This document shows positions 1-12,900 of a stretch of 64,000 nucleotides of DNA, in pieces. Origin of the DNA: Hydractinia symbiolongicarpus (lineage: Eukaryota > Cnidaria > Hydrozoa > Anthoathecata > Hydractiniidae). The first letter of the stretch is position 1. Each line of letters starts with the position of its first letter. The notes beneath the pieces were generated by a model that did not search any database, was not told where the DNA came from, and saw only the letters and a program-made list of their open reading frames with translations. The DNA lies in assembly GCF_029227915.1 (NCBI RefSeq), contig NC_079879.1, positions 33,980,501 to 34,044,500 of the forward strand, given 5' to 3'. The position numbers and the translations under genes were made by a program.

Positions 1-282
1 TGAGTTTAAAAAACTGTTGATCTTGAAACGATCATGATCGTTTCAATTTGTACAAAATGTGAAACAATAGTGGAGACGGTCCCTTACCTTTGGGAAAAAT
101 TAGTAAGGGGACAGAAGACAATTTTTTCTTAAAATAAATTTTCACAAAAAACTTGTTAACTTCCTTGTGGCTGTTACACCAGAAATATCAAATCTTTCTC
201 TTTTGGCATTTTTACAAATCTTTCTTAACCCTTTTACTAACCCCACCAAATATCTGTTTTTGTTTCTAAACATTTAAGAAGT
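1..282. other. 5' flank of the BCCIP gene
   Basis: No exon recognised. It contains a perfect 24-bp palindrome at 23-46 (listed separately) and AT-rich sequence leading to the BCCIP start. A promoter is presumably here, but no convincing TATA element or initiator was picked out. Confidence 0.4.
23..46. repeat. Perfect 24-bp palindrome
   Basis: Each arm reads TTGAAACGATCA and is followed immediately by its exact reverse complement, with no spacer. It lies about 240 bp upstream of the BCCIP start codon, so it could be a binding site for a dimeric factor, but there is no direct evidence of function. Confidence 0.6.
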
Positions 283-3200
283 ATGAACTTGCAAGATAAG
301 AAAAAGAAAAAGAGAAGAGCAGCAGCTGCTACTGCCACGTTAACAAACAATGATTCCAATGAAGAAAGCTCCAGTGACAGTGAAGAAAATGCTTCAAGTG
401 ATGAGGACACAGATAGCGTTGAGGTAAAATTTAGTTTCTTGTTTTCTTTTAGCTACTACTCATTGCATTAATGAGATTTTTGTTTTGTTTTACAGAACAT
501 TAATGTTGAATTTGAAGCACAAACTCCAGTGGATAATGATTTCCATGGAATAAAGCAACTTCTTTTAAGGGTAAGTTTTTTTTGCAAAAAGGTTTTAATT
601 GAAAATTCCAGCAATTTTTAACTGGAATAAGTCAATAAGTAATCTTTTTTAATATGGTTTTCACTAGGCACTATGAATAATTCTATAAATATAGTTCTGG
701 CTTACTTAGTCTGAGTTTGCTCTATGTTTTTTTAGAATTTCCATTTATGTACATTAACTAATGCTGGTAGGAGAAATAACAATACAGTGGCTTAAAGAGC
801 ATTCTTGTGGCTGCTTTTTTGATTTGTCATATAGACAAGACAGTCAACAGACAATCTCTAGAAGAGCTTTGTTTTACTATAAAAAGGGTTTTGCTTATTT
901 TAATTTCTTGGCAATCATTTTTACAAAAAAGTGTTCTGCAAATCATGTAAATAATCAGATTTGCACACATCATTTAGGCAACTCCAACTTAATTAGTTGT
1001 TCTATGGGCCCGACCGACCCTTATTTTCACGAAAACAAAAAAATAATGATATGAAGCAAAAAGTTTTAAAGAAATTTTTTATAAAAAAACATTTTCTCAT
1101 CCCTTTTCGTGAAAATATAGTGAGCTTAGAAGATAATCAATGATGATATATTTTGTTGGTTAAATGTCAATCTACAATTATACTAAACGAAGTTAAGGCC
1201 ACTTGCAGTTAATTCTTTGTTCATGGTAATTTGTTGCGATGAAACTAAAATGCGCGATGCACTAATTTTGTAATCACAAAAATAGCTAAATATGTACAGT
1301 ACTGTATAAAGGTATCTTAACATCGAGGATCGCGTATCGTGCGCGGCGCGATCGATACGCGATAGCTTTTCTAGCTCCTAAATTTCTATCACGTGAAGCC
1401 TTATTGCGCTTCCTCGATAGGCAGTCTCAATACATTGTGATGTGTTAAAAGTAATTAAATATCTGTTCTTATTAAATTGTAGCGCAAAGAAAATAAATAA
1501 ATTAAACGATAATCTCGAAAGAAATAATTTTATTATATTGTTCTCAAATCACAGCGTAAAGAAAAAAAATAAATAGATCGTCTCAAAATGTTCATACTTA
1601 ATTCGTATAATTTGTATCAAAAACTTCCTATCCATTTATTAAATCTTTCGTATAGTTTTATTTTTAATACGAACTTTTTCGTATCATCAAAATTACAAGT
1701 TCGTATAAAGTTTGTATCATTTAAAATAAAGTTCTTTTGTAGTTTGTATCGTTTCAAACAAGTTTGTATGAGAAGTTGCTTATACGAAGTTCGTTTATTA
1801 TAATAAAGACTGTAACTGCGTCTTTTATATAAGAATATAAACTTTACTTTATGAAAATTAAATAATAAGTTTAAATAATATTGATTGCGCTAGAATTAAA
1901 TAAAAAGTTTAATTCTTCAATACAACGGAGAAGGGTGTTACGACAAGCATTTTTTTTCATGTATTATTGCATCACGTACGCAGTTAATATTTTTTTGTTG
2001 CGAAGGGAAAAATAGTAATAATTTGTCTCACTAAAAATTTTTTGGGTAAATTTGTTCTCTTGTTTTGAATTAGCTGTGAAGGTGAAAAGATAAAAATACT
2101 TGAATGCTCAAAAACTTGTTTTTTATAGATGCAGCAAGAATATTTCTTGTGCTGTTTTGAAAGTTATACAAGAAGAACGGCGATGGAAAAGCTTTTTTAG
2201 ATCGCATTTTAAGAATCTTAAGAATTATTCAAGGCTCGAAATGTCGATTTAACAAAAAAAAACAATGATTCTTATATGAAAATGTGTGTAAACTAACAAC
2301 GTTTTACGCCTCCAGATAAACCCAGCAAAGAAAATATTTAATTTACTTTTTATTACTTTCGTCGAAAGTCAGGCAACTTTGTTTAACTTTATTCACACAA
2401 GAATTATTATTCCTAAATTATCATAGAAAAAAAAGAAACTCTTTTAAGCATTGTTTTGTTTTGTTTGAAGTTCAGTATTTAATTTAAAATAAGTATTATA
2501 AAGAAATTTACATCATCGAGTAATACTATGCGATAGATCGAGCCTATCGCAACATCCTGATAGACGCGATATGATTCACATCTATCGAGACAAAAATATG
2601 CTCAAAAAGCTATTGCGTATCGTTCACGTCGCGCACGATAGAGGATCGCGATGTTAAGATACCTTTTACAGTACTGTAGCTTGTTGTAACACCCTCCTCC
2701 GTTATGAATTTTTAAATAATTTTAATGCTGTGTAAGACTTTATTGTCAACTAAACTATAGTCTGAAAAAGATTTTGCACTTAAATTTAGATATAAGACAA
2801 TGCAAAAAACATTAAAGAACACTAATTTTTTTTTATTAAAATCAATTTTATGTTATTTTTATTATTTCAATGGGAGAAGAATAACTTGCTATGTAAATTT
2901 CAAAACAGCACAAGTATATTCTGTATAACTTTTAAAACAGCACAAGAAATATTCTCACTGCATAAGTTTTAAAAACAAGTTTTCGAGCATGCAAGTATTT
3001 TAATCTTTTTACCTTGAAAGCTAGTTATTTTAATAATTCAAAACAAGAGAACAAGTTCATCCAAACATTTTTTATAGTGAGGCAAATTATTATTATTTTT
3101 CCTTTGCAAAAAATATATTAACTGCGTGCGTGTTGCAAAAATACGAACTTGGTTTGCAATCAAATTTTGTGGGTAAGCTTGTATAAGCCCTATATGTTTA

Positions 3201-5549
3201 CTCACAAAATTTGATTGTAAACCAACATGCAGATCCCAAGTTATGAGTTCCTCAGCAAAAAATGAAGGGCCTGGGACGAGCAAGCGAGTGTCTTTTTGGC
3301 AAAAAGATTATGTTAATCAATAATATCTATGCATCGATAAAGTTTGAATGCACATCCCTTAACAGGTCTAAATTCACTGATGAAAGGAATTGTCAAAATT
3401 TGCTATTACTGAAATATAACATCATAATTCATGCAGCATAATCAAATCTGAAATTCTTTAAATGTGAATATCTTGAGAACGAAAAGAGCTTTTTAAAAAA
3501 TTTAAAAAGACTTTTTAAGCTCTATAATATAAGTCCAACATCATTTTATACCTCGGGTTCCCTTTAATAATGTTACTTTTGAGATCCATTGCTAATTTCT
3601 TATTGTAGACAGCCTAAGAAAAATTTTAGTTATGCTTTTAAATTGCAACTGAAATTTATTGATTGAAATTATTATGTTACCATAGTAACATTTTTAGGTG
3701 GAGAGACTTGTACAGACAAATGGTATTTGTCGACTAGCTTTTTTGATGAACTGCTGTAAACTTTTAAAAAAATCAGTGCCAAAAAAGAGTAACAAAAAAT
3801 TATGTAACAAATTTTATTTGAACTAAGTGTCTATTTTTTTTGTTTTAGGTGTTTCTCACGTTGCACTTAGATATTTCAGAATTAACTGATATTATTATTT
3901 CACAGTCCTCGATTGGCAGTACAATAAAAGTAACCAAATTTTCTTATTTGTTTTAATTTATACGATAATATAAATGAGAGGAGTTGTAAGTGTTTGTTTA
4001 AATTGTTTTTATCTTAGATCGTTGATGATGAAGAAGATGAAATTTATGGTATCGTTTCTGTGCTTAGTTTAAAAAAGTACAAAGTAAGATTTACCCGTTT
4101 AATTCTTCTTTGTTTTTGTTTATTTATTATTTTTTTATAACAAAGTAAAAAAATTATACTGGGCTCTTTTTTGCTTTAAAGGAAAAGACATGCATAAAGG
4201 AACTTAAAAAAGAATTACTATCAAAATGTAAATCTTCCTCTCATGAGTTGTCAACCAAACTGAAGAAATTATTTAACGAGAAAAATATTGGCTTTATTGT
4301 CAACGAAAGGTTTATCAATATTCCTTCACAGATTGCTGTTCCATTTCATAACTCCATTTGGTAGGTGGTAATGGTTGTTTTTTAAGTTGTATGTATGGAA
4401 ATAGATATGGTATAAAGGTGTCTTATGTTTTGTTTTAGGGAGGAAGTAGAGCAAGCAAAATCTGAGGTATAGATTTGCTTTGTAAAAAAAAAATAGTATT
4501 TAATATAGCATTAAAAACGTAACAAATGCCTACCCACTTGTATCCGTTTCCCCCATTTGATCCCACCCTTGAACAGTGCATTGAAGGAGAAAAATATGTA
4601 AAAATTTTGTTAGTTTTTTTTTAAAATAATTGTATTTTACAATAATGTATTATGAAGTTCGAAATATAATTGATTTATTTTTTAGGACAAGCTGCACGAT
4701 TTCGATTATTTAATGTTGTTATCAAAAACATTAAAACCTTCTTCAATAGAACCTCAGAAAAAAGAAGGTGAAGGTAGTAAAGCCAAGAAAAAAAAGAAAC
4801 AAGAGAATAATTCGGAAGTGGAATATACAAATTTTGAGGATGAACTGTTTTTTAAGGTTAACTATTAATTCAATGTTTTAATCCCACTGTTGTGTGAAAA
4901 AAAATTCTGATCTTAATATATTACACTGAATCATTCAGACCGCTTGCATGCAATTCTTCAGTAAGGGTAATTTATCACACTGAAACATCCATTGCACACA
5001 TGAATGCAACTTGCAAGAAAATTGTTATAAAATTTTCTTTTTTGGTTTTAAAATGTTTTTTTTGTTTATTTTCACAATACTGTGTTATTAAAGTAGTTTT
5101 TTAAAATTATGTTGTTTAAAAAAAAATTTAAATGTACACAAGAGATATCTCCTGAGTAAATTTTGTATGGAAAAAAAAGTTTTGTTCAATTGTCTATTTT
5201 TCTTTTTCTGATGATTTACTTGCATTTAGAAGAAACTACCATTACATGTTTGTTGTCATGTACTATTTGAACTTTGATTGTCAAATAAGTTTGAAAACGT
5301 ATAAAAATTTATTATATACCAACTGGAGTTTAGCAATTTTAAGTTGATGTCTGTATTAATTAATTTTCTTATTTTTTTTAGGAGTCCGAACTGAGTTTTA
5401 GTTACAATGTTACAGAAGCAACTGGTCTTGCAGTCGGAGGCAGTTGGAATTTCGAAGATCAGACAATGAATTCTTATAGGACTGTTATGCTTATTCCAAC
5501 AACAAAATGGAAAAATGTATTGACTGAAATTGAGAAGATGGTTGATTAA
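283..5549 (+). CDS. BCCIP: BCCIP homologue (BRCA2 and CDKN1A-interacting protein), 8 exons
   Basis: Exons read at 283-423, 496-570, 3849-3929, 4018-4083, 4182-4360, 4439-4466, 4686-4856 and 5382-5549. All have AG/GT borders and the phases close into about 302 residues, near the usual length of BCCIP. The N-terminus is a basic stretch (KKKKKRR) followed by an acidic, serine-rich tail, as in BCCIP. The body then has VNIN-like strands, VDDEEDEIYGIVSVL, a charged helix with FINIPSQIAVPFHNSIW, and a C-terminal AVGGSWNFEDQTMNSYRTVM block. These match the BCCIP order and its conserved C-terminal core. Known family roles are binding BRCA2 and p21 and acting in nuclear 60S ribosome biogenesis. The start is the first ATG of the frame, upstream of the lysine run. 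Intron 2 (3.3 kb) carries repeats. Family assignment is from recalled family features, not an alignment. Confidence 0.88.
1297..2676. mobile_element. Non-autonomous TIR DNA transposon with TA target duplication
   Basis: The element starts CAGTACTGTATAAAGG at 1297 and ends with the near reverse complement at 2661-2676. Each side is flanked by TA (1295-1296 and 2677-2678), as expected for the Tc1/mariner superfamily. Similarity between the ends continues for roughly 70 bp, through the GGTATCTTAACATCG motif and a GC-rich block with repeated CGATACGCGATAG-like words. No transposase frame is visible in the 1.38 kb, so it would need a partner enzyme. It sits in BCCIP intron 2. Confidence 0.75.
1948..3148. 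repeat. Long imperfect inverted repeat, arms about 220 bp
   Basis: The arm at about 1948-2172 (it includes GCAGTTAATATTT, GGTGAAAAGATAAAAATACTT and a CAGCAAGAATATTTCTTGTG word) recurs in inverted orientation at about 2905-3148 (CACAAGAAATATTCTCACTG, AAGTATTTTAATCTTTTTACC, TATTAACTGCGTGCG). Many substitutions separate the arms. One arm lies inside the TA-flanked transposon and the other outside it. The boundaries are approximate. Confidence 0.6.
3150..3225. repeat. Hairpin-forming inverted repeat
   Basis: TTTGCAATCAAATTTTGTG (left) pairs with CACAAAATTTGATTGTAAA (right) across a spacer of about 28 bp. It may be the end of a small foldback element in BCCIP intron 2. Confidence 0.55.
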
Positions 5550-6434
5550 TTAGATATACTTATGTATTGATATGTAAATTTGTGCTTCATACAGTGTCAA
5601 GTCTTTATTATTAATAACAACTTCATCAGAAGTTGTGTGAAAGAAGAAGGGACCTAAATATATTTTTCATTATTTTTAAGCGACTAATACAACATGTCTT
5701 AATAACAAGGGGGCGTATGTAAACAGAGAGAGAGAAAAAAACAACTAAGTAATTGAATATCTTTCAGGGGAGAATATAACAACAGATGTTAAATCCACAC
5801 CTATGGGAGGTATTATACTAGGCACTAGATTTTTTTCTGTTTTTTCCCACATAGTCTAAGCTTTTAGCAAATAAATAAATATTACATACTTGCAAATTGG
5901 ATTATTAGTTAGTGCAATATAATGATTGGTACTTTTTTGATAGAATGTTTGCTTCCAGTGATAAATAATTGGAGATCAAAGTGCAAGTTGATCACTTAGA
6001 AAGCAACATATTTTTACTCTTGATATTTTTCTTTTAACCGTGTTTTATGCTGTAGAAGAAAATGGTATTTTTCAAAATATGCAAAAACTTAATGTTTAAA
6101 AATGTGTATAAAAAAAAACTCCTTTAATGTGAATAACCCAAATCATTTTAGTATGTGTTAAGGCTCACGTTTTTAAAAAATAGTAAAAAAAGTTTTTGTA
6201 TACATAAATCACATGAGTATATTCAGCTGTTTGGACAGCAAAAGAAGCTTACTGCCACCTTAACTGAGTTAGTAGATAATAAAATTGTATTCTGTTCTAG
6301 TTATTTGCCTGTAAAATATTCTTAGATTGTTCTTGTGTAATATAATACTTTTTCTGCAAACTTACCAAGTCATTTAGAAGCTACTGCAAATGGTTTAAGC
6401 AAATATCAGTAGCATTAATACTTTGTACCTGTCA
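5550..6434. other. BCCIP 3' flank
   Basis: Downstream of the BCCIP stop there is a candidate polyadenylation signal AATAAA at 5870-5875. The rest is AT-rich with no ORF resembling a protein. Confidence 0.4.
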
Positions 6435-6672
6435 CAGGCCAAAATTGGTATTTGTTTTTGACAAAATTTGGCACAGTTAACAAAAAAGTATGCTGAACAT
6501 ATTGGTGCCATCATGATTTTGATTTTTGTCACCTAAATGTCATTTCAGGCCAAAATTTGTCCAAAAATTAAAACTACTTTATTTTCGACAAAAATTGGCA
6601 CAGTTAATAAAAAAAGTATGCTGAAAATGATGGTCACATCAAAATTTTGATTTTTTGTCAACTAAATGCCGT
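6435..6672. repeat. Two-unit tandem repeat, about 111 and 125 bp
   Basis: Both units begin CAGGCCAAAAT and run through TTGGCACAGTTAA, AAAAAGTATGCTGAA, a TTTTGATTTT block and a CTAAATG word. They differ by scattered substitutions and indels, which points to an old local duplication. The tandem repeat lies between BCCIP and the next gene. Confidence 0.7.
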
Positions 6673-6996
6673 TTAAGACCATAAACGTTTCAATCGTAAG
6701 ACTTTCAACCATAAATGATAGGCTGTATTTTTTGTTAGCAATTTCTTTTAAAATGTTAGTTTATTATGACACGTTTCGTTTTGTTTGCGTTTCTTGTAAG
6801 ATATATTGTCACTTGTGTGCTTTATCTTCAGAGCTTCATGCACCAAATCTCTTCGAATGTTTGGCATGATAACACAACAAATTAACAGGTTGTCATCAAA
6901 TATTTTGGTAGCGAGCATAAATTCTTAGAGTCCCCAGGGCTTCTTGTTTTATTTGTATTCAGTTGTAATAAATCATACAGAGAAAAAAAAAATATT

Positions 6997-9900
6997 ATGA
7001 GTGGTCATGTAATCAGTGAGTTGTTTCAACAAATTGTTCATTCAGAAGAAAGGATTAAGCAAAGATTTGAAGCTTTGAAAAAAGGTAAGAAAGTTGCTTG
7101 TTTATCATTTTGGTAACATGTTTCATTTAAAGTTATACTTATAGTATCACTATCACAAGGTCACTCTAATCAGTTAGCTTAGAAATGTGTATGCCATCCC
7201 TTCATGAGATTAAATTTCTATAATAGCCTGTCAAGTGACCAGACAAGTTTTTTCAGTGGTACAATTGTGCATACGAGCTCAAAAGTAATGTTGAATCTAA
7301 GGAACAGGATTGCTGTTGGTAAAATTTTACCCTAGTCTTTAAAATTTGTACTCTTTTCAACCACTCTTGTATGAAATAAGGCACATTGGCGGACAAGGCT
7401 GACCAAGGTTCATTAAGATATTTAATTTTTAATTAAATTTTCCCCTTTATTATATTGACACATAAAGTTGCAGTAAAATGAAAAGTGAAGTTAACGAGGC
7501 TCCTACTGTAGGTGTGTTTTGATCAGTTATATGCACGTAATTCAGGGTAAGGACACACTGTGCCTTTAAAGGCAAGTTACATACTTTTACCTCCCAACAG
7601 ATCAGATTAGAATTGAAATATTTCTGTTCATGCAAAAAGACATTTCCTAAACGTCTAACCCAGAAATTTGTCTGGTATTTACCATTCCAGTTTGTTCCGA
7701 GTAACAGTTGAATTGAATTCAGCTTTTGATACTAATACTAGTCAGTGCTAAGGCAAAAAAATATGTAAGTGGAAATTCGACTTACGTAAGGGTTGCCTAA
7801 TACATGCAGTGATATGGTACAATCATCAGAACTGTGTTTTATTCAGTGAATCAAAACATCCAAGATCATCAAGATAGATTGAGAGAAACTAAATATGAAG
7901 TTGAAGCTTTGCAAGGTAGTCTAAGCGTTCTCAATCACAAACTGGTGCAAGAAGAAATTGAATTGAAATGGCTTGCCATGAGGGAAACCATTTTAAAGGG
8001 ACAAAAAGAAGAATCATGTAGAGAAAATGCAGACTTACGAGAGTTAATAGTGAGGAAACTACTTTTTAATATTTTTTTAGGGTGTGCCAAAAGAACAAAA
8101 ATATTTTAACAAAGATCTTACAAAAGTGTAGGAAACCTATATGGGGTGTGTTTTTTAAAAAAATTGAGCAAATTTTTTTGAATTCATGAATTCAATTTTA
8201 AAGATTTCGTTGAAAACAAATAATCATTGATAATATTTTCAGATAAAATAAAAAAAGTAGTGAAAATTAATCCAAGAAAAGAAAGTACTATTAGCTCAGA
8301 AACTTTACTTAGTTGGGATGAAATAAAACAGGTTTAATAAGTCATAGGATATTAAATTAAAAATTCTGTTATAAATTATTTTTTTTTTTTCAGCATGCTC
8401 AGGAATTTTTATTCATTTTTCTATCTTTAAATTTCATATCAAGGAGACCTGATTTTCCACACAAGAAACATAGAAATGGATTTTAATTGTATATCTCTAC
8501 AGCTGGTTTTAAATGCGTGGCCCAGCAATGCATAATTATTTTAAGTCTGTCAACTAATCAATGGATTCTCGCAAGATATAGAAAGATGAATACGTATCAT
8601 TAAGTCCTAGTTTTTAGTGTATAGTTGTTGCATGATTTATCATTTAGGAAGAGTTAAATCACGAAGGTGAGAATGAGAGGTTAGAAGTTTAGAATTATTT
8701 TTGTCTAACTATAGACGTATTTAGCTAATATAGGCCAATGTATCTTAAAGGCTTCTAAAAAAGTTTCGTACTCCAAATTTTGTGACAAAGGTATCTACAT
8801 AGTGAATTTAAACATGCTAAATTCAAAAATAAATGTTTTCAAGTTGTTAACCCCATTGAGCATCCTATTTGTTTTCTGGCTCTCTGACCGCACTCTCGTT
8901 ATCTTTAAGGTAAGCCCAGACTCCTTAGACGGAAATGCTGTGACTAAATACAAATATTAATTCATAAAAGAAATGATATTCGTACTTTTGAAGAATAATG
9001 AATATTCCACTGGATATCGATTAAACTGACAATAGTAGTTGCCTGTTGTCAAAAAACTTCGCCATTTTAACTTTCTCTGAACAAGCTAGGCCACAGAACC
9101 TAAACGACGTTTACGTCCTTGGCCCACATACTATTAAGTCTGAAAAATGGACGATTTTTGAATCAGATTGTAACATAACTACAAGTTGTTCGAGATTTTT
9201 TAAAAGATTTAGAAATTACAGGTACATGATAAAATTCGATCAACAAACGATTATTTGAAGCAGGAAGCCATTCGTAACCTTAATTTTGCAAGATATTATT
9301 GTTTTATTTTGCTTTTGTTTTGGTCAAGATTTTTATTGTTCAGTATTTTTCAATTTCAACTCCTGGTGAGCTTCACGAATTTTTAATCTACTGTTGCATA
9401 ATACAAACTGGTCTTATTTAGAGAAGCGTTCCTTAAGGAGTGCGACAAATTCTTGAAAGAATTTCCTTTAACTGGGGAGTGTGAAATGCCAGACTTTGAA
9501 GGATGTTTGAAAGAAAAATTACGTAAAGTAAAAGAAGAACATGGGCAAATTTTAAAACGTAAGAAATTCAAAGTATGTGACTGAATAACAGATGACAGCG
9601 ACCTGGAAATCCTACAAAATTTAGATTTTTTAAGCATTACAGAAACACCATGGCATTTGAGGAAAACAGCATACATTAGGAACTACAATTTTCCGCGGAA
9701 AATGTTTCGGCGGAAAAACTTTCAGACACAATTTTTTATTTCAGCGGAAAAATTTTCGGACAAATTTATAAAGTCAAAAAATGTTTCGGTAAGTCTTTTG
9801 AACGAATTTTAACCAAATTTCAAAGTAATGATTATGGGAAATGACACAAAAGAAGGCTAGAAGCATTTAAAGTGTACATATATTTAATCAAGACCTAAAA

Positions 9901-12900
9901 AGCGTCTTCAGGATCCAACTTTATAGATAGAGCCTCAGCCAAATGTGAAAATATCGAAAATATTAAATTTAAAAACTGTATTTTTTATTGATTTTCTAAT
10001 TACCCTATATATAATTTCTATGCACTTTTTTAAAAAAATTAGAAAATCCAAAATTTCCCGACAAAAAAACTTTCAGTAGACCCAAATTTCGGACGGAAAT
10101 TTTTCGGACAAACAAAAATCCGAAAGTTTATCTGTCCGGAAATTTTCGTTTCTGATGTAGAATTTTATTCATTCTTAGATCCGTCTCCAATAAGCAGGCC
10201 AAAAAATATTGGAAATTTTGAAAAAAACGCCTAGTCTCTAATAAAACGCCTGTCTCCAACGCTCCCTTATTTAGTCAAAAATTAATGTTTATTAGAGTTT
10301 AACTTGTTTAAGCAGTTTATAGGGAAATAAGGAGAAGAGTTGATTTTTAAGGCTTTCTACTGAATTCAAGATCAGGAGAATTATAAAAACCAGAGAAACA
10401 TTTTACAATTAACTTTCTAACTAATTCAAGGCATTGCGAACTTGTCCTTTCAATCTGTTTATTTGTAAAAACTTGAATGTTGAACAAGCCTTTTTTAATA
10501 TTGCTTTTTCATGATCAACCCTGGTTGCCGAATACCAAAACATTGCATGCAAACGAGGTTAGTTTAAATAAAGTTCAGGATGATAAATTGTTTGCTTGCT
10601 GTTTTAGTTATCAACAAATGTTGGTTTATAATTTTCATATTGGAAAAGTCGTAGTGTATACAAGTATATAAGGTTATTAGTAGTGGTAGTGTGACAAAAA
10701 TTATAAATATTTATCCAATTAAGTGTGTATTTATGACAACTTTAATGTTGGTTAGCCAATATAAACATCTTTTCCATTCAAGAAAGTTTACTTTTTTTTT
10801 ACTGTAAAATCTAGTATGTATACCTAGTTTACTGAATCTTAATGGCTCATATAAGTTAAATAATAATTATTTTCTTAAAAATTAGCTAGTTTTTCATCAG
10901 CTAGATATTATATGCACACAGAAATGATATGTTATCCAGTTATAGGTGTTCTTATTATTTTCACACTCCACTACTTGCTTCTTATCTTTTTGTTTAGTTT
11001 ACATTTATAATAAACATATTTTTGGCTAAACCTAATTTACTTAGTAATCACAAATTGTTTATCAAACTAACTAGATAGATAGCTAAAACCTATTTTCAGA
11101 AGGTGAAGACACATTCATGAATTAAACATGCTGCTGTCGTCACGAAAATGTTTTTGTCACAGGTCACAAATTTGCGTCAAACTGGAAAAAATTTAGTAGG
11201 CATAGAAGCTTTCTTCTTTAAAAAAATTAAGTTCAAGGTTTTTAAAATTGTTCTTGTTATCTTTCGAATTAACTTGACAGTGCCGAGACTATTCATTAGA
11301 CCTCTGTTAGCTATTGATAGTGGTCATTTTTAGTCGTAAGGCCATCTGCATATAAAACATTCTTTGCCGGAGTATTTTTTTTCCTGGAAACATGTAATAT
11401 ATGGGAAAAACAATATGTTGCTTAAAACAAATCTTGACCAGTTTATTCATCTACAATTCTCTTAGCTTGTAAAGAAAAATTTATTATTATTTGATCAAAA
11501 TGAAATAATATGATTTTCTTTATAAAAGGTTTACGATGCTTAAATTTTAAAACTCAAGGGAGGTATAGCAATACAAAATTTTTTATATCAATTCTATCAG
11601 ATTTATGTCTAAGTGACCCTGTAACAAATTTATACAAATTTTTAGACTTTGTTTTTAGGAACAAATAATAATATAATATAATAGAATATGCCAGTACTCT
11701 AACTTACAATAAATACTTTCTTACAGGCCATAATTGTTTAAAAAAGTCAAGGGTACTTTTGAGTAAACATTCTTCTACCTTGGATGATAAAAAAATTTCC
11801 CACATTTTGTTTAATGTCAACATGATGAAGAGCACCTTTCGGCCTAATAATCCACTAACCCCAGGATGCTCAGGACAAAAAAATGAAAGATACCCAATAA
11901 CACCAAAAATTATATGTGTCAATAATCATCCAACACTGGTTTAACCTCTAGCTAGCTAGGTATTAGCCAAGTTGTGTGTGAGTGTAAAATATAAAATCCA
12001 TAACAATTTTAATAAGCCCTATGGATATCAAATAAATGCCATTTTTTATTTATTTTTTTACCAAACGTTCGTAATTAGCGCTAAACAAAGAATTGTCTCT
12101 AAACTAACCTCGTTTTTATGTTACTATGTTTGTTTTGATTGTGTATTCTGCGGAATGGTAATGGATATTAAAATTGGCTTATACCTTCCTTCCCCTGTTT
12201 CCTTTTAATGACCGTCTCCAATAAACGTCCACTTAAAAATCTTTACCATAAAATAAACACCCGGGACGTTTATTAGAGCATTTACAGTAGGTTGTTTTCA
12301 ACTAATATTCAACGAAGGAGTTGATTCAACGCATCAAATATTTGATGCGAACAACAACTTCAACCCTTGTAAGTTGATTGCAAAATTATTTTTAACGCTG
12401 AGTATTCCAAATAAAGTATTCCTGAGTATTCCAAAAACACTGGCAAATGGTTGAGTTCTTTGAATTAAATTAGAAAACCGTGTGAATTTTATGGTTGAAT
12501 ACTAAAAATATATTAAAAAAGGATTTTCTCGATTTTTAGGTAACCCTTTCTTTTGTGTTTATAGTTCTGAGCCCTAAATGAAAAAGTTGAGTTTGCATTT
12601 TTAGAAGTTGCAGCTATGCAAACACGCGACGAGAAATTGAAGTTACTCGAAGTTGAAAGAGACAGTCTGAACAAAGAAGTTAGTCAACTAAATGACTTGA
12701 AAGAGGGTACGTCGAGTTTCTTCTCAAGATTTGTTTAGGTAAACATCTCTTTAAAAGTGTTGGGTGTAGAAAATGTCTATCAACTTTATCTTTACTTTTC
12801 ATCTCTGCAGTAAACTTATTTTTCGGAATTATAAAAATGTCCCACTTTGGCGGACTCCAGAAATGTACGAGGCATCCCATTGGATGAAATTAAGAGTAAA

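Noticed and set aside
8243-8331. Exon of the coiled-coil gene (INPRKESTISSETLLSWDEIKQ-like frame, shortened here)
   Set aside because: It has AG/GT borders and an open frame but its phase does not fit the preceding exon ending at 8049; left out of the confident exon list.
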